Numbered from the stretch's first letter, positions 9,943-18,278 are shown. The stretch is 21,452 bases of DNA from Pseudomonadota bacterium (GCA_023399105.1 JAEWQT010000085.1:1-21452); one strand, 5' to 3'. Translations and numbers: made by a program. The notes: generated by a model from the sequence alone, not told the origin.

Positions 9943-11304
9943 TCAGTGTTCCTCTGAATTTTTTTGCAGCGCGGTAACCACCTGATCCATACCGGCGCTG
10001 CGCGACCCTTTCACCAGAATGACATCCTGCTGGCTGGTCTGTTGTTGTAAAAACCGCACCAGATCTTCTCTGGTGGCGAACCAGTGCGCTCCGGCACCAA
10101 ATGCGTCCGTGGTTGCTTTGCTCAGTGGCCCGGTCGCCAACACATGCCGGATACCCTGAGCACGTGCATAACGTCCGATGTCGGCATGCTGCTGCACAGC
10201 GTCAGCGCCAAGCTCGGCCATATCGCCCAGCACCAGCCAACTTTGTGAAGCCTGCTTCAGTACATCAACAGCCGCTTTTACGGAGGCCGGATTGGCGTTA
10301 TAAGCATCGTTCAGAATACGCTGCCCCTGTACCCCGCTTACCCATTGCAGCCGGCCACTGACGGCACCGGCGGCCTGCAATCCGGCAATGATTTTTTCCG
10401 CTGGTAATTGCAGGGCAAAACCCGCCGCCGCTACCGCCAGTGCATTACGGACATTATGCTCACCCAGCAATGGCAACTTGACCGGCCACTGCTGGCCACG
10501 GAATGACATTAAAAAAGTGCTGCCCTGCAAATCGGTATGAATATCCAGGGCCCGCACATCGGCCATGGCACTGAAGCCAAAACTCAATTGCTGTTTATCG
10601 GCGGCACGCTCTGACCAGCGGCGATAAAACGGATCATCGGCATTTAATACCGCCGTACCACCGGGCGGAATAAAATCCAGCAGCTCGCCTTTGGTTTGCA
10701 CCACACCGTCCAGGCTGCCAAAACCTTCAATATGCGCTTCCGCGGCATTGGTAATAATGCCCACCTGTGGTTTTACCCACTGAGCGGTGTAGGCAATTTC
10801 ACCAGCACCGCTGGCACCCAGCTCAATCACCGCCGCGTCATGCTGCGGCTGCAGCGCCAGCAATGATAACGGTGCGCCGATATGATTATTCAGATTGCCC
10901 TGAGTCATCCAGGTGTTGAATTGCTGGCTCAGCACACTGGCCATTAATTGTTTCACGCTGGTTTTGCCGGCACTGCCGGTAATGGCCACCACCGGACCGC
11001 TGAATAAAGAACGGTTATAGCCAGCTAATTCACCCAATGCCTGCAATGTGTTGGCAACCTGCAGCTGTACAATACCGGCATTCTCCTGTGCTGCTTCAAC
11101 CAGCGCAGCCACTGCTCCGGCCTGACCAGCTGCCGTAATAAAATCATGGCCATCAAAACGCTCACCACGCAGGGCTACATACAGATCCCCCGGCTTAACC
11201 GTGCGGCTGTCGGTGCTGATGCCAGTGACATTCAAACCGGCATCGCCAACGACCTGAGCACGGGTAACGTCAGCCAATTCCTGCATGGCAAAAGACTTAA
11301 GCAT
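9943..11304 (-). CDS. murF: UDP-MurNAc-tripeptide--D-Ala-D-Ala ligase MurF
   Basis: Cytoplasmic Mur ligase adding D-Ala-D-Ala (made by the DdlB of this cluster) to the UDP-MurNAc-tripeptide, completing the pentapeptide. The N-terminal MurF domain contains [28 protein letters not shown]. The ATP loop [13 protein letters not shown] is at residues 108-120, and [17 protein letters not shown] [13 protein letters not shown] follows. [14 protein letters not shown] and VLGDMAELG are C-terminal family motifs. I chose the ATG at 11302-11304: GGAGA stands 6 nt upstream, it overlaps the murE stop by 8 nt (ATGCTTAA), and it gives 453 aa (E. coli 452). The reading frame is open another 31 codons upstream inside murE. 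Confidence 0.97.
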   Translation of the reverse strand: MLKSFAMQELADVTRAQVVGDAGLNVTGISTDSRTVKPGDLYVALRGERFDGHDFITAAGQAGAVAALVEAAQENAGIVQLQVANTLQALGELAGYNRSLFSGPVVAITGSAGKTSVKQLMASVLSQQFNTWMTQGNLNNHIGAPLSLLALQPQHDAAVIELGASGAGEIAYTAQWVKPQVGIITNAAEAHIEGFGSLDGVVQTKGELLDFIPPGGTAVLNADDPFYRRWSERAADKQQLSFGFSAMADVRALDIHTDLQGSTFLMSFRGQQWPVKLPLLGEHNVRNALAVAAAGFALQLPAEKIIAGLQAAGAVSGRLQWVSGVQGQRILNDAYNANPASVKAAVDVLKQASQSWLVLGDMAELGADAVQQHADIGRYARAQGIRHVLATGPLSKATTDAFGAGAHWFATREDLVRFLQQQTSQQDVILVKGSRSAGMDQVVTALQKNSEEH

Positions 11305-12766
11305 GCTGTTCTCCGGCGCGCCGGTAGCCCTGTTGCAATAACACCTCGGCATCGCGATATGGATGTTTAACCCCGGCAATATCCTGATAATGTTCATGAC
11401 CCTTGCCAGCGATCAGTACAATGCCATCGGCCGTGGTTGCGGCCAGCGCTTTGACAATCGCCTGACGACGGTCATGTTCAGTATTAATACCTGAGACACC
11501 GACCAGTACATCGTTAAAAATCTGCTGCGGATTTTCATGACGCGGGTTATCGTCGGTCAGCCAGACCTGCTGACTTAATTCTTTCACCACGGCCGCCATT
11601 AACGGGCGCTTGCTGCGATCACGCTCGCCGCCACAACCAAATACTGTGGTCAAAGGACGCTGCCACGGACGCAAGGCTTCCAACACATTTCGTAATGCAT
11701 CCGGGGTGTGGGCAAAATCGACCACGGCCAGCGGTGCATTGTCTTTTACGTATAATTCCATCCGTCCGGATACTGCCTGTAAGCGTGAGGCCGCCGCACA
11801 GAGCGTATTAAAATCCTGCCCCTGCCAGCTAAGTACGGTAATGGCGGCACAGACATTGGCCAGATTAAATTCACCGATTAATGGCAATACCAGCTGAGCA
11901 ATGCCCCAGGGCGTGGTTAATTCGGCGTGCATGCCCTGCATATCCAGCGCCAGCAGCTGATAACGGATTTGCGCATCCGCATCATGGCCGTAAGTGGTTA
12001 CCGGAGCGCGCAAATTTTTTTCTGCAGCCAGCAAGCGGCCATATTCACCATCGGTATTAATCAAAGCGTTGGCGGCATCATAGTCGGTAAATAACCGGCG
12101 CTTAGCAGCAGCGTACTGCTCCATGCTGCCGTGATAATCCAGATGATCCTGAGTAATATTGGTCAACACCGACACCGCAAAAGATAATCCTGCCACCCGC
12201 TCTTGTTGCAGGCCATGCGAAGACACTTCCAGCGCCACAAGGTTCACACCCTGCTGCTGTAATTGTTCGAGCTGGCGCAAAATTACTGCCAGATCAGCGG
12301 TGGTATTGCGGGTCGGTTGCAGGCTACCCCAACGACCATTACCCAAGGTGCCCAACACACCACAGGGCACACCGCATAATTCTGCTAACTGCGCGATGTA
12401 TTGAGTAACGGAGCTTTTACCGTTGGTACCGGTAACCGCAATCAGTTGCATACCCGAGGGGTCGTAACGGCGATACAGCCATTGCTGCAGATGACTGCCA
12501 ACTTCCGGTGCAAAAAAGACCGGCACCATGGGAAAGTGCGGGCTGCTTTCACAGCGAAAGCCCATATCGCCTTCCGCCAGTACCGCGATGGCGCCATTGT
12601 CTACTGCAGCTTTAATGTATTCATCACCATGACCCTGAAGACCACGACGGGCAATAAATACATCGCCTTTCTGCACGTCACGACTGTCGGTAACAATATG
12701 GTTGAATTCACGATTCCATTCCGGCGGCAGAAAGAAATCACCGGCAATTAATTCAGTCAGTTTCAT
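11297..12766 (-). CDS. murE: UDP-MurNAc-L-Ala-D-Glu--meso-diaminopimelate ligase MurE
   Basis: Cytoplasmic Mur ligase adding the third stem-peptide residue. The ATP loop AVTGTNGKSSVTQYIAQLAE has GTNGKSS at 113-119. AKRRLF (Lys222) matches the carbamylated-lysine position. DNPRHE at 406-411 is the signature of meso-diaminopimelate rather than L-lysine addition. It is 489 aa (E. coli 495). The start overlaps the ftsI stop by 4 nt, and the stop overlaps murF by 8 nt. Confidence 0.97.
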   Translation of the reverse strand: MKLTELIAGDFFLPPEWNREFNHIVTDSRDVQKGDVFIARRGLQGHGDEYIKAAVDNGAIAVLAEGDMGFRCESSPHFPMVPVFFAPEVGSHLQQWLYRRYDPSGMQLIAVTGTNGKSSVTQYIAQLAELCGVPCGVLGTLGNGRWGSLQPTRNTTADLAVILRQLEQLQQQGVNLVALEVSSHGLQQERVAGLSFAVSVLTNITQDHLDYHGSMEQYAAAKRRLFTDYDAANALINTDGEYGRLLAAEKNLRAPVTTYGHDADAQIRYQLLALDMQGMHAELTTPWGIAQLVLPLIGEFNLANVCAAITVLSWQGQDFNTLCAAASRLQAVSGRMELYVKDNAPLAVVDFAHTPDALRNVLEALRPWQRPLTTVFGCGGERDRSKRPLMAAVVKELSQQVWLTDDNPRHENPQQIFNDVLVGVSGINTEHDRRQAIVKALAATTADGIVLIAGKGHEHYQDIAGVKHPYRDAEVLLQQGYRRAGEQHA

Positions 12767-14490
12767 GCCGGACCTCCCGCCATCTGCAAGTTTTTGACGC
12801 TGCCATCATCCGGGGCAACCTGACGCAAGCGCAGTGCCTGTTCCATAATCCGCGAAAATACCGGGGCCGCGACCTCACCACCGTAATATTCGCGACCTTT
12901 CGGTTCATCAATCACCACCACCAGCACCAGATCCGGATCAGACACGGGGGCAATACCGGAAAATACTGCGGTATAAACATCGTCTTTATAACCCTGGCCA
13001 CCGACCTTATGGGCAGTACCGGTTTTACCACCGGCGCGGTAGCCCGGCACGGCGGCACGGCTGCCGGTACCGGCTTTGGAAATGACGGTTTCCAGCATAT
13101 TCAGCATCTGGCGGGCCACTTTTTCCGACATCACCGGCTGACAGGGCATTGCCACACCCTGCTCCATTACCAGCCGCAGCGGTTTATGGCAGGCGCCCTG
13201 GGTAAAATTGGTGTAGGCATAGGCTAACTGCAGCGGTGACATGGCCAGACCGTAGCCATAAGAAACGGTGGCCAGACGTAAATTATCCATCTGTTCCGGA
13301 TAAGGCATCTGACTGATGGCTTCGCCGGGAAATCCAAGCACGCTGGCCTGACCGATACCGGCCTGAGTAAAAAACTGCCACAAGGATTCCGCACCCATTT
13401 GATGCGCCAGTTTCACCACACCAATATTGCTGGATTTGGTAATCACACCGGTAATATCCAGCACGCCGTAATTACGATGATCGCGAATGGTTTTATTGCG
13501 GATACGCATAAAACCCGGCGCGGTATTGACTTCAGTACCCGGTGAATAACGGCCGGACATTAACGCCGCCGCCACGGTAAAAGGCTTAATGGTGGAGCCA
13601 GGCTCAATTAAATCGGCAACGGCGCGGTTACGCATATGTTCCGGTCGTAATGCCGAGCGGTTATTCGGGTTATAAGACGGCTGACTGACCAGCGCCAACA
13701 CATCACCACTGCGCGCATCCAGCAGCACCGCACTGCCCGAGCTGGCTTTATGCTGATTCACGGCCGCTTTTAATTCGCGGTAAGCCAGATACTGCAAACG
13801 CAGGTCAATGGTCAGCTGCAGATCACCGCCGGGCTGCGCCACCTCGCGCACCTGCAGCTGTTTAATTACATTTCCGTATAAATCTTTAACCACCTGACGG
13901 GAACCGGGCTTCCCCTGCAGATAGGCATCGTAAGCCAGCTCCAGACCTTCCTGGCCACGGCCGTCAATATTCACAATACCCAGGGTGTGCGCGGTCACTT
14001 CTGCAGCCGGATAAAAACGGCGGAAGTCGTCTTCGCCGTAAACACCGGCCACCCGGCGATCCAACACTTGCTGCGCCAGCGCCGGTTCTACCTGCCGGCG
14101 CAAATACAGAAATGAACGCCCACTGGCAGCGGCCCGTTCCGTACGGCGCACGAGTTCGCGCACATTCATCCCCAGATCCGCCGCAATCACCGGCAACTGC
14201 TGCACGTTAACCTGCTGCGGATTCAGCCACAGGTTCACCACCGGTGTACTGACGGCCAGCGGCTTACCGAAGCGATCAGTAATCATGCCGCGCATGGCCG
14301 GCTGCACCTCGGTACGCACCGTACGCTTTTCGCCCTGTTCAAACAGGAACGGCTGTTCCACGGTATGCAGCATCACCAGACGCACCAGCACCGCCAGCAA
14401 CAACAACGCGAACACACCCAGCACCAGCGCGAAACGCCAGCGGGTAATGCCTTGCGGTTGTGATTCCTGTTTACGCGGCTGAGCGTTCAT
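12763..14490 (-). CDS. ftsI: Septal transpeptidase FtsI (PBP3)
   Basis: Class B penicillin-binding protein that cross-links septal peptidoglycan in complex with FtsW. It has a short basic cytoplasmic tail, one TM helix (about residues 19-41), a pedestal domain and a C-terminal transpeptidase domain. The three active-site motifs are complete: S299-T-I-K302, S353-S-N355 and K489-T-G491. The 575 residues compare with 588 in E. coli. The start overlaps the ftsL stop by 4 nt (ATGA). The C-terminal extension after the KTG region is short and there is no PASTA domain, as expected for a proteobacterial FtsI. Confidence 0.97.
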   Translation of the reverse strand: MNAQPRKQESQPQGITRWRFALVLGVFALLLLAVLVRLVMLHTVEQPFLFEQGEKRTVRTEVQPAMRGMITDRFGKPLAVSTPVVNLWLNPQQVNVQQLPVIAADLGMNVRELVRRTERAAASGRSFLYLRRQVEPALAQQVLDRRVAGVYGEDDFRRFYPAAEVTAHTLGIVNIDGRGQEGLELAYDAYLQGKPGSRQVVKDLYGNVIKQLQVREVAQPGGDLQLTIDLRLQYLAYRELKAAVNQHKASSGSAVLLDARSGDVLALVSQPSYNPNNRSALRPEHMRNRAVADLIEPGSTIKPFTVAAALMSGRYSPGTEVNTAPGFMRIRNKTIRDHRNYGVLDITGVITKSSNIGVVKLAHQMGAESLWQFFTQAGIGQASVLGFPGEAISQMPYPEQMDNLRLATVSYGYGLAMSPLQLAYAYTNFTQGACHKPLRLVMEQGVAMPCQPVMSEKVARQMLNMLETVISKAGTGSRAAVPGYRAGGKTGTAHKVGGQGYKDDVYTAVFSGIAPVSDPDLVLVVVIDEPKGREYYGGEVAAPVFSRIMEQALRLRQVAPDDGSVKNLQMAGGPA

Positions 14491-14732
14491 TTACGCAACA
14501 CCTGCATCTGTTGTGGATCGGTCATGTTTAATTGTTTCCGGGCCAGCTGATCCAGCCGCCCATGCGCACTCAACGTACTGCGTTCCAGCAGCAGACGGGT
14601 GTATTCCTGCTGCAGCGATACACGCCGGGCATCCTGTTGCTGCCATTGCTGCAGCAACTGGCGGTGCTGGTGACTGACCGCCACCTGCGCCAGTGCTGAC
14701 ACCAACACCAGCAACCACACCAGCACCGGCAT
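14487..14732 (-). CDS. ftsL: Cell division protein FtsL, short form
   Basis: Small bitopic divisome protein that pairs with FtsB and FtsQ through a periplasmic coiled coil and activates FtsW-FtsI. The TM helix begins almost at the N-terminus (residues 2-19, PVLVWLLVLVSALAQVAV). A heptad-like region of about 40 residues rich in Gln, Leu and Arg follows (RQLLQQWQQQDARRVSLQQE), then the conserved end LLERSTLSAHGRLDQLARKQLNM. The length is 81 aa against 121 in E. coli. The identification rests on position between rsmH and ftsI plus topology and these motifs. The start cannot move upstream because an in-frame stop (TGA, 14745-14747) lies five codons before the ATG. The ATG shares one base with the rsmH stop (TGATG). 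Confidence 0.9.
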   Translation of the reverse strand: MPVLVWLLVLVSALAQVAVSHQHRQLLQQWQQQDARRVSLQQEYTRLLLERSTLSAHGRLDQLARKQLNMTDPQQMQVLRK

Positions 14733-15667
14733 CAGGACAACCGCTCAGCAATCCGCAGCACCGCGCTGCGGGCGCGGGCGTTAGCGCGCACTTCTTCATC
14801 GCCAGGCATAATGGCCTTACCGATTTTCTTCATGGTGCGGCCCAGCATGTCATCGGTTACCGGAATACCGCGGGGTAACTGACGGCCATTCTCCTGGTCG
14901 CGGATAAAGCGTTTAACCATGCGGTCTTCCAGAGAATGGAAGCTGATCACGGCTAACCGGCCACCCGGCACTAACAAATCAACACTGTCAGCCAGTGTCT
15001 GTTCCAGATCGCCCAGCTCGTTATTCACAGCAATGCGGATGGCCTGAAACGCACGGGTGGCCGGGTGCTTGTGTTTTTCCCAGGCCGGGTTGGCCTGCTT
15101 CACGATTTCAGCCAGCTGCAGCGTACGGGCAATGGGGGCTTCCTGACGGGCCAGCACAATGGCCCGGGCCATGCGCCGGCCAAAGCGCTCTTCACCGTAT
15201 TCTTTGAACACCCGTGCCATTTCGTCTTCGGCGGTGGTCATCACCCAGTCGGCGGCACTGATACCGGCCTGTGGGTTCATGCGCATATCCAGCGGACCAT
15301 CTTTCATAAAGCTGAAACCGCGCTCAGCATCATCCAGCTGCGGGGAAGAGACCCCAAGATCCAGCAAAATACCGTTTACCTTACTGATACCCAGCTGCGC
15401 CAACGCCGCTTTCATATCGGCAAAACTGCCCTGCACAATCTGAAAGCGGCCATCTTCGGCCGCTAACTGTTCACCACTGGCAATCGCCAGCGGATCTTTA
15501 TCAATACCGATCAGGCGGCCTGCCGGCGCCAGCTTGCTGAGCAGCAAACGGCTGTGACCACCGCGGCCAAAGGTTCCGTCAACATAAATGCCGGCCGGAT
15601 CATTCAGGCAACCATTCACGGTTTCGTGCAGCAACACCGTGGTGTGGGCTGATTCAGGCAGGCTCAT
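14732..15667 (-). CDS. rsmH: 16S rRNA (cytosine-1402-N4)-methyltransferase RsmH
   Basis: S-adenosylmethionine-dependent enzyme that methylates N4 of C1402 in the 16S rRNA decoding centre (formerly MraW). VLLHETV opens the protein, SAM motif [11 protein letters not shown] is at residues 30-39, and [20 protein letters not shown] and [14 protein letters not shown] follow. [15 protein letters not shown], near residues 240-254, is a highly specific RsmH signature. It is 311 aa (E. coli 313). The ATG overlaps the mraZ stop by 4 nt. No strong ribosome site is evident, so translation is probably coupled to mraZ. Confidence 0.97.
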   Translation of the reverse strand: MSLPESAHTTVLLHETVNGCLNDPAGIYVDGTFGRGGHSRLLLSKLAPAGRLIGIDKDPLAIASGEQLAAEDGRFQIVQGSFADMKAALAQLGISKVNGILLDLGVSSPQLDDAERGFSFMKDGPLDMRMNPQAGISAADWVMTTAEDEMARVFKEYGEERFGRRMARAIVLARQEAPIARTLQLAEIVKQANPAWEKHKHPATRAFQAIRIAVNNELGDLEQTLADSVDLLVPGGRLAVISFHSLEDRMVKRFIRDQENGRQLPRGIPVTDDMLGRTMKKIGKAIMPGDEEVRANARARSAVLRIAERLS

Positions 15668-16119
15668 AGCGACAAACTCAACATTTCAGCCGGTAACTGA
15701 TCCGGCTGACTGACCATATCCAGATACGCATCGCGGCGGTTATCCCACTGCGACTTGCTCCATAATTCCAATTTTTTTCCCTGCCCCAGCAACACCGCTT
15801 CCTTTTCCAGACCGGCGTACTCACGCAACGAGGGCGGCACCAGAATACGGCCACTGCTGTCCAGCTCGAGATCGGTTGCATGACCAATCAACAAGCGCTG
15901 AATCCGGCGGGCCGCCGGGTTGAAACTGGGCAGGGCTTCAATCTGAGCCTGAATCGGCTCCCATTCATTGACCGGATAGATCAACAGGCAGTGTTCTTCG
16001 GTATCAATGGTTGCCACCAACCGGCCGCCACAAAGCGCCGCCAGAGCATCCCGATGTTTAGTCGGGATCGCCAGGCGCCCTTTGGCATCCAGGTTGATCG
16101 TGTGCAGCCCACGGAACAT
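15664..16119 (-). CDS. mraZ: Transcriptional regulator MraZ
   Basis: DNA-binding protein with two SpoVT/AbrB-like half-domains that assembles into a ring and represses its own dcw promoter in E. coli. The two repeats are visible as [17 protein letters not shown] (about residues 9-25) and [21 protein letters not shown] (about 84-104). It is 151 aa (E. coli 152). AGGA lies 7 nt before the ATG. It is the first gene of the dcw cluster, behind a sigma70-like promoter and a run of TGG boxes that fit its known binding pattern. Confidence 0.97.
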   Translation of the reverse strand: MFRGLHTINLDAKGRLAIPTKHRDALAALCGGRLVATIDTEEHCLLIYPVNEWEPIQAQIEALPSFNPAARRIQRLLIGHATDLELDSSGRILVPPSLREYAGLEKEAVLLGQGKKLELWSKSQWDNRRDAYLDMVSQPDQLPAEMLSLSL

Positions 16120-16175
16120 AGGTCCATCCTGTTGATGATGACTGGCATAGGTGGGTGCTCACTAACTCAGCAAAA

Positions 16176-16210
16176 AACCACAACAACCCACTTCTGCCCA
16201 CATTTTTCCA
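16176..16210 (-). promoter_or_regulatory. MraZ operator: four TGG boxes at 10-bp spacing
   Basis: Read on the minus strand, TGGAA (16206-16210), TGGGC (16196-16200), TGGGT (16186-16190) and TGGTT (16176-16180) occur at exactly 10-bp intervals with 5-nt spacers. MraZ of E. coli binds TGGGN direct repeats separated by 5 nt (established). Here the two central boxes match fully and the two outer ones keep TGG. The array begins about 3 nt after the predicted transcription start, so bound MraZ would block initiation. Two further TGGGT copies, off this register, lie at 16229-16233 and 16251-16255 around the promoter. Confidence 0.85.
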
Positions 16211-16219
16211 CTTTGCGAC

Positions 16220-16248
16220 ACTATAGAAACCCAAATGCTGTTTTGCAA
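16220..16248 (-). promoter_or_regulatory. Sigma70-type promoter of the dcw operon
   Basis: On the minus strand a -35 TTGCAA (16243-16248) is separated by 17 bp from a -10 TATAGT (16220-16225). Transcription should start near 16213, leaving a leader of about 93 nt before mraZ. The position directly upstream of the MraZ boxes matches the layout of the mra promoter in other proteobacteria. Confidence 0.8.
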
Positions 16249-16416
16249 GCACCCAAAACCCCGTCGGAGCGGCATTTTTGCTAGGTGTCACAAGCACTTA
16301 GCCACGCACCAAAGTCGCTACAAAAAACCTGTTGCTCAAATACCGAACAACACCGCAAACCTGCGCAACAAAGTTAAAGTAAAGTGTGAAGTTGGCGCCC
16401 ACTTACATTGGTGTTT

Positions 16417-16433
16417 ATGAAATTAAATTTCAT
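16417..16433. promoter_or_regulatory. Perfect 17-bp palindrome, possible operator
   Basis: ATGAAATT, a central A, and AATTTCAT form an 8-1-8 perfect inverted repeat. It overlaps the weak -10 candidate (16416-16421) of the DUF502 gene, which is where a repressor would act. AT-rich sequence raises the chance of accidental symmetry, and no regulator is assigned. Confidence 0.4.
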
Positions 16434-16559
16434 TAGTGAGCACTAACATGAGCCAGACTAATGACATTATTCTGCAATCCCGCTATGTCTTGGCGATTGA
16501 AATCCGCTGTGCCAGACTCCGCGCCAGTTTCCCAACCCCGCCACGCTCTGAGGCCCGAT

Positions 16560-17201
16560 ATGAAACGTTACCTGCTGCAACCCCTGATCAAAGGCTCGAT
16601 GGTGGTGATTCCGTTGCTGGTCACCATCTGGTTGTTATGGTCGGCCTTGTTATGGCTGAACAGCCTGGGCAGTAATGCGCTGGTCGCCCTGGGGATTGAC
16701 GTCATGTTTCCGGGCATGGGCTTAATATTAATGCTGCTGGCCCTGTTACTGGTCGGCGTGCTGTTCCAGCTGAATCCGGTCACCTGGCTGTACCAGTATG
16801 TGGAAGATGCCCTGTTGCGCTTCCCGCTGGTCAAAACGCTGTACGGTGCGGTGAAAGACTTTGCCGCCATGCTGGATAAAGACAAACAACAGGCACAGCC
16901 GGTGGTATTGGTGGACATGCCCGGTCTGGGCCAGGTTATCGGTTTTATTACCGCCACCCGCATTCCGCCACAGGTACAGGCCGTTAACGGCGCTGCCGAT
17001 CTGGTGGCTGTTTATTTACCCATGAGCTATATGGTCGGGGGCTACACCTTATTTGTGCCGCGCGCACGGCTGACTGAAGTGGACTGGTCGTTTGAAGACG
17101 CGATGCGCTTTGCCCTCACCGCCGGGGTATCACAAAGCCAGGCCCGCACACGGCACAGCAACACAACGCCAACTGACGCTGGCGGGCAGCCTTTGTTATA
17201 G
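16560..17201 (+). CDS. DUF502 family membrane protein
   Basis: A 213-aa inner-membrane protein of the DUF502 family, related to the plant COV (continuous vascular ring) proteins; its biochemical role in bacteria is unknown. It has two N-terminal hydrophobic segments (about residues 13-35 and 52-70), a PLVKTLYGAVKDFAAML stretch at 89-105, and a soluble C-terminal domain with VDMPGLGQVIGFITATR and VYLPMSYMVGGYTLFVPR. The usual PTTPNPTSG-type motif of the family appears here as PMSYMVGG, so this is a divergent member. I chose the ATG at 16560 because GAGG lies 6 nt upstream and the family N-terminus (KRYLLQPLIKG) begins there. An in-frame ATG at 16461 would add 33 residues with no family resemblance. 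Confidence 0.8.
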   Translation: MKRYLLQPLIKGSMVVIPLLVTIWLLWSALLWLNSLGSNALVALGIDVMFPGMGLILMLLALLLVGVLFQLNPVTWLYQYVEDALLRFPLVKTLYGAVKDFAAMLDKDKQQAQPVVLVDMPGLGQVIGFITATRIPPQVQAVNGAADLVAVYLPMSYMVGGYTLFVPRARLTEVDWSFEDAMRFALTAGVSQSQARTRHSNTTPTDAGGQPLL

Positions 17202-17202
17202 T
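17173..17202 (+). promoter_or_regulatory. Candidate promoter of the cyclic-nucleotide-binding gene
   Basis: CTGACG (17173-17178) and TATAGT (17197-17202) are separated by 18 bp, with the -10 overlapping the stop codon of the DUF502 gene. A start near 17209 would give a leader of about 40 nt. The 48-nt gap also allows cotranscription with the upstream gene. Confidence 0.35.
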
Positions 17203-17249
17203 GCATATACTTTTATTGGCTTATTCACCCCGCAACCAAGGCATCCCGC

Positions 17250-18278
17250 ATGGAAGGTACGACCAGCCCGGACTTAACCCCGGAACAGATTCAGCGCTTT
17301 ATCCCGTTCGATGAACTGTCCATCGGCGCGATTACTGAACTGCTGCCGCACTTCCGCTACTACCGGATGGAGGCCAAAAAAGTGTTGTTCAAACGGGGGG
17401 AGGAAGACAGCGAGTGTCACTTTCTGCTCAGCGGCAGCGTGGATCTGGCCGATGACCAATTCCGCATTACCCACATCAGTGCTGACGACGACGAAAACTT
17501 TCTCGCTCTGGATGCCAGCCACAGCATTCATCGCCATGCGGCCATCAGCCAGACCTCCTGTTCTTTGTTCGCCATCAAGCGTCAGCATCTGGAACTGATT
17601 ACCACCTGGTTGGAATTAACCCAGTCCTGGCAACAGGACGATGATAACGCCGACTGGCTGGAAACCCTGCTCACTTCGGGGCTGTTCAACCGCATTCCAC
17701 CGGGCAACATTCAAAAGCTGCTCAGCCGCTTCAGTGAACGACCGGTGGTACTGGGTGAACAAATTATCCGCGAGGGCGAAGAAGGCCACGAATGCTATGT
17801 CATCAAGCAGGGCAAGGCGCTGGTCACCCGTCAGCACAATAACAAAACCGAAACCCTGGCTGCCCTGAGCAATGGCGACCTGTTTGGGGAGGACGCCCTG
17901 ATCAGTAACCTGCCCCGCAACGCCAGCATTACCATGAGCAGTGACGGGGTGTTAATGGTACTGACCAAGGAAGACTTCGATGTGCTGTTGAAACAACCGG
18001 TGCTGAGTTACGTCAGCGAGGCAGAGCTGGAAAGCCTGATTGCCGAGGGTGATACCGGCACCGTGATGCTGGACGTGCGCCTGCCGCAGGAAGTAGCCGC
18101 TAACCCGCTGCACCGCGCCCAGAGCATTCCGCTGGCCCAGCTGCGTAACCGTCTGAATGAATTGTCTAACGCTTTTGTCTATGTCGTGGCCGGCGAAGGC
18201 CGCGCCGAAGCGGCGGCCTATATACTCAGTGAAGCCGGCTTTGAAGCCCGGGTATTGAAACAATCTGGCCACCATTGA
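17250..18278 (+). CDS. Double cyclic-nucleotide-binding protein with a cysteine-less rhodanese domain
   Basis: A 342-aa predicted cytoplasmic protein without signal peptide, TM segment or HTH. The first CNBD-like domain (about residues 15-120) is degenerate: it keeps the beta-roll look (VLFKRGEEDSECHFLLSGSVDL) but has no phosphate-binding cassette. The second (about 148-255) is canonical, with IIREGEEGHECYVIKQG and the cassette FGEDALISNLPRNAS at 212-226, including Glu214 and Arg223 that would contact the cyclic phosphate. The C-terminus (about 265-342) resembles rhodanese: VMLDVRLPQEVAANPLHRA, then IPLAQLRNRL. The active-site loop reads VYVVAGEGRAEAAA with Val312 where the catalytic Cys should be, so sulfurtransferase activity is unlikely. 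It may be a cAMP- or cGMP-responsive adaptor. The partner and output are unknown. Confidence 0.82.
   Translation: MEGTTSPDLTPEQIQRFIPFDELSIGAITELLPHFRYYRMEAKKVLFKRGEEDSECHFLLSGSVDLADDQFRITHISADDDENFLALDASHSIHRHAAISQTSCSLFAIKRQHLELITTWLELTQSWQQDDDNADWLETLLTSGLFNRIPPGNIQKLLSRFSERPVVLGEQIIREGEEGHECYVIKQGKALVTRQHNNKTETLAALSNGDLFGEDALISNLPRNASITMSSDGVLMVLTKEDFDVLLKQPVLSYVSEAELESLIAEGDTGTVMLDVRLPQEVAANPLHRAQSIPLAQLRNRLNELSNAFVYVVAGEGRAEAAAYILSEAGFEARVLKQSGHH

Larger units (their letters stand above)
16155..16443. repeat. 11-bp inverted repeat TTAGTGAGCAC flanking the divergent region
   Basis: TTAGTGAGCAC occurs on the minus strand at 16155-16165, in the mraZ leader, and on the plus strand at 16433-16443, upstream of the DUF502 gene. 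The right copy is itself part of a near-palindrome (TTAGTG, AG, CACTAA; 16433-16446). The two copies face away from each other, each pointing toward the gene it precedes. This may be a shared regulator site or chance. Confidence 0.4.
16120..16559. other. Divergent intergenic region between mraZ and the DUF502 gene
   Basis: This 440-bp AT-rich region holds the mraZ promoter and MraZ boxes on its left side. The right half has several small sequence patterns: an imperfect hairpin at 16280-16302 (9 pairs including two G-T, 5-nt loop), an AAAGT run at 16370-16393, and a perfect 17-bp palindrome at 16417-16433. A weak candidate promoter for the rightward genes is TTGGCG (16392-16397) followed after 18 bp by TATGAA (16416-16421). 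No tRNA, convincing small gene or terminator was seen. Confidence 0.6.

Noticed and set aside
16280..16302. Hairpin upstream of the mraZ promoter considered as a terminator
   Set aside because: It includes two G-T pairs and has no T-run on either strand after the stem.
16370..16393. Run of AAAGT repeats resembling the AAAGTG boxes bound by MraZ in mycoplasmas
   Set aside because: The spacing is irregular, the organism is not a mollicute, and a proper TGG-type MraZ array exists next to mraZ.
16461..16559. Longer DUF502 protein starting at 16461
   Set aside because: The additional 33 residues are low in family resemblance, and the ATG at 16560 has GAGG at proper spacing.
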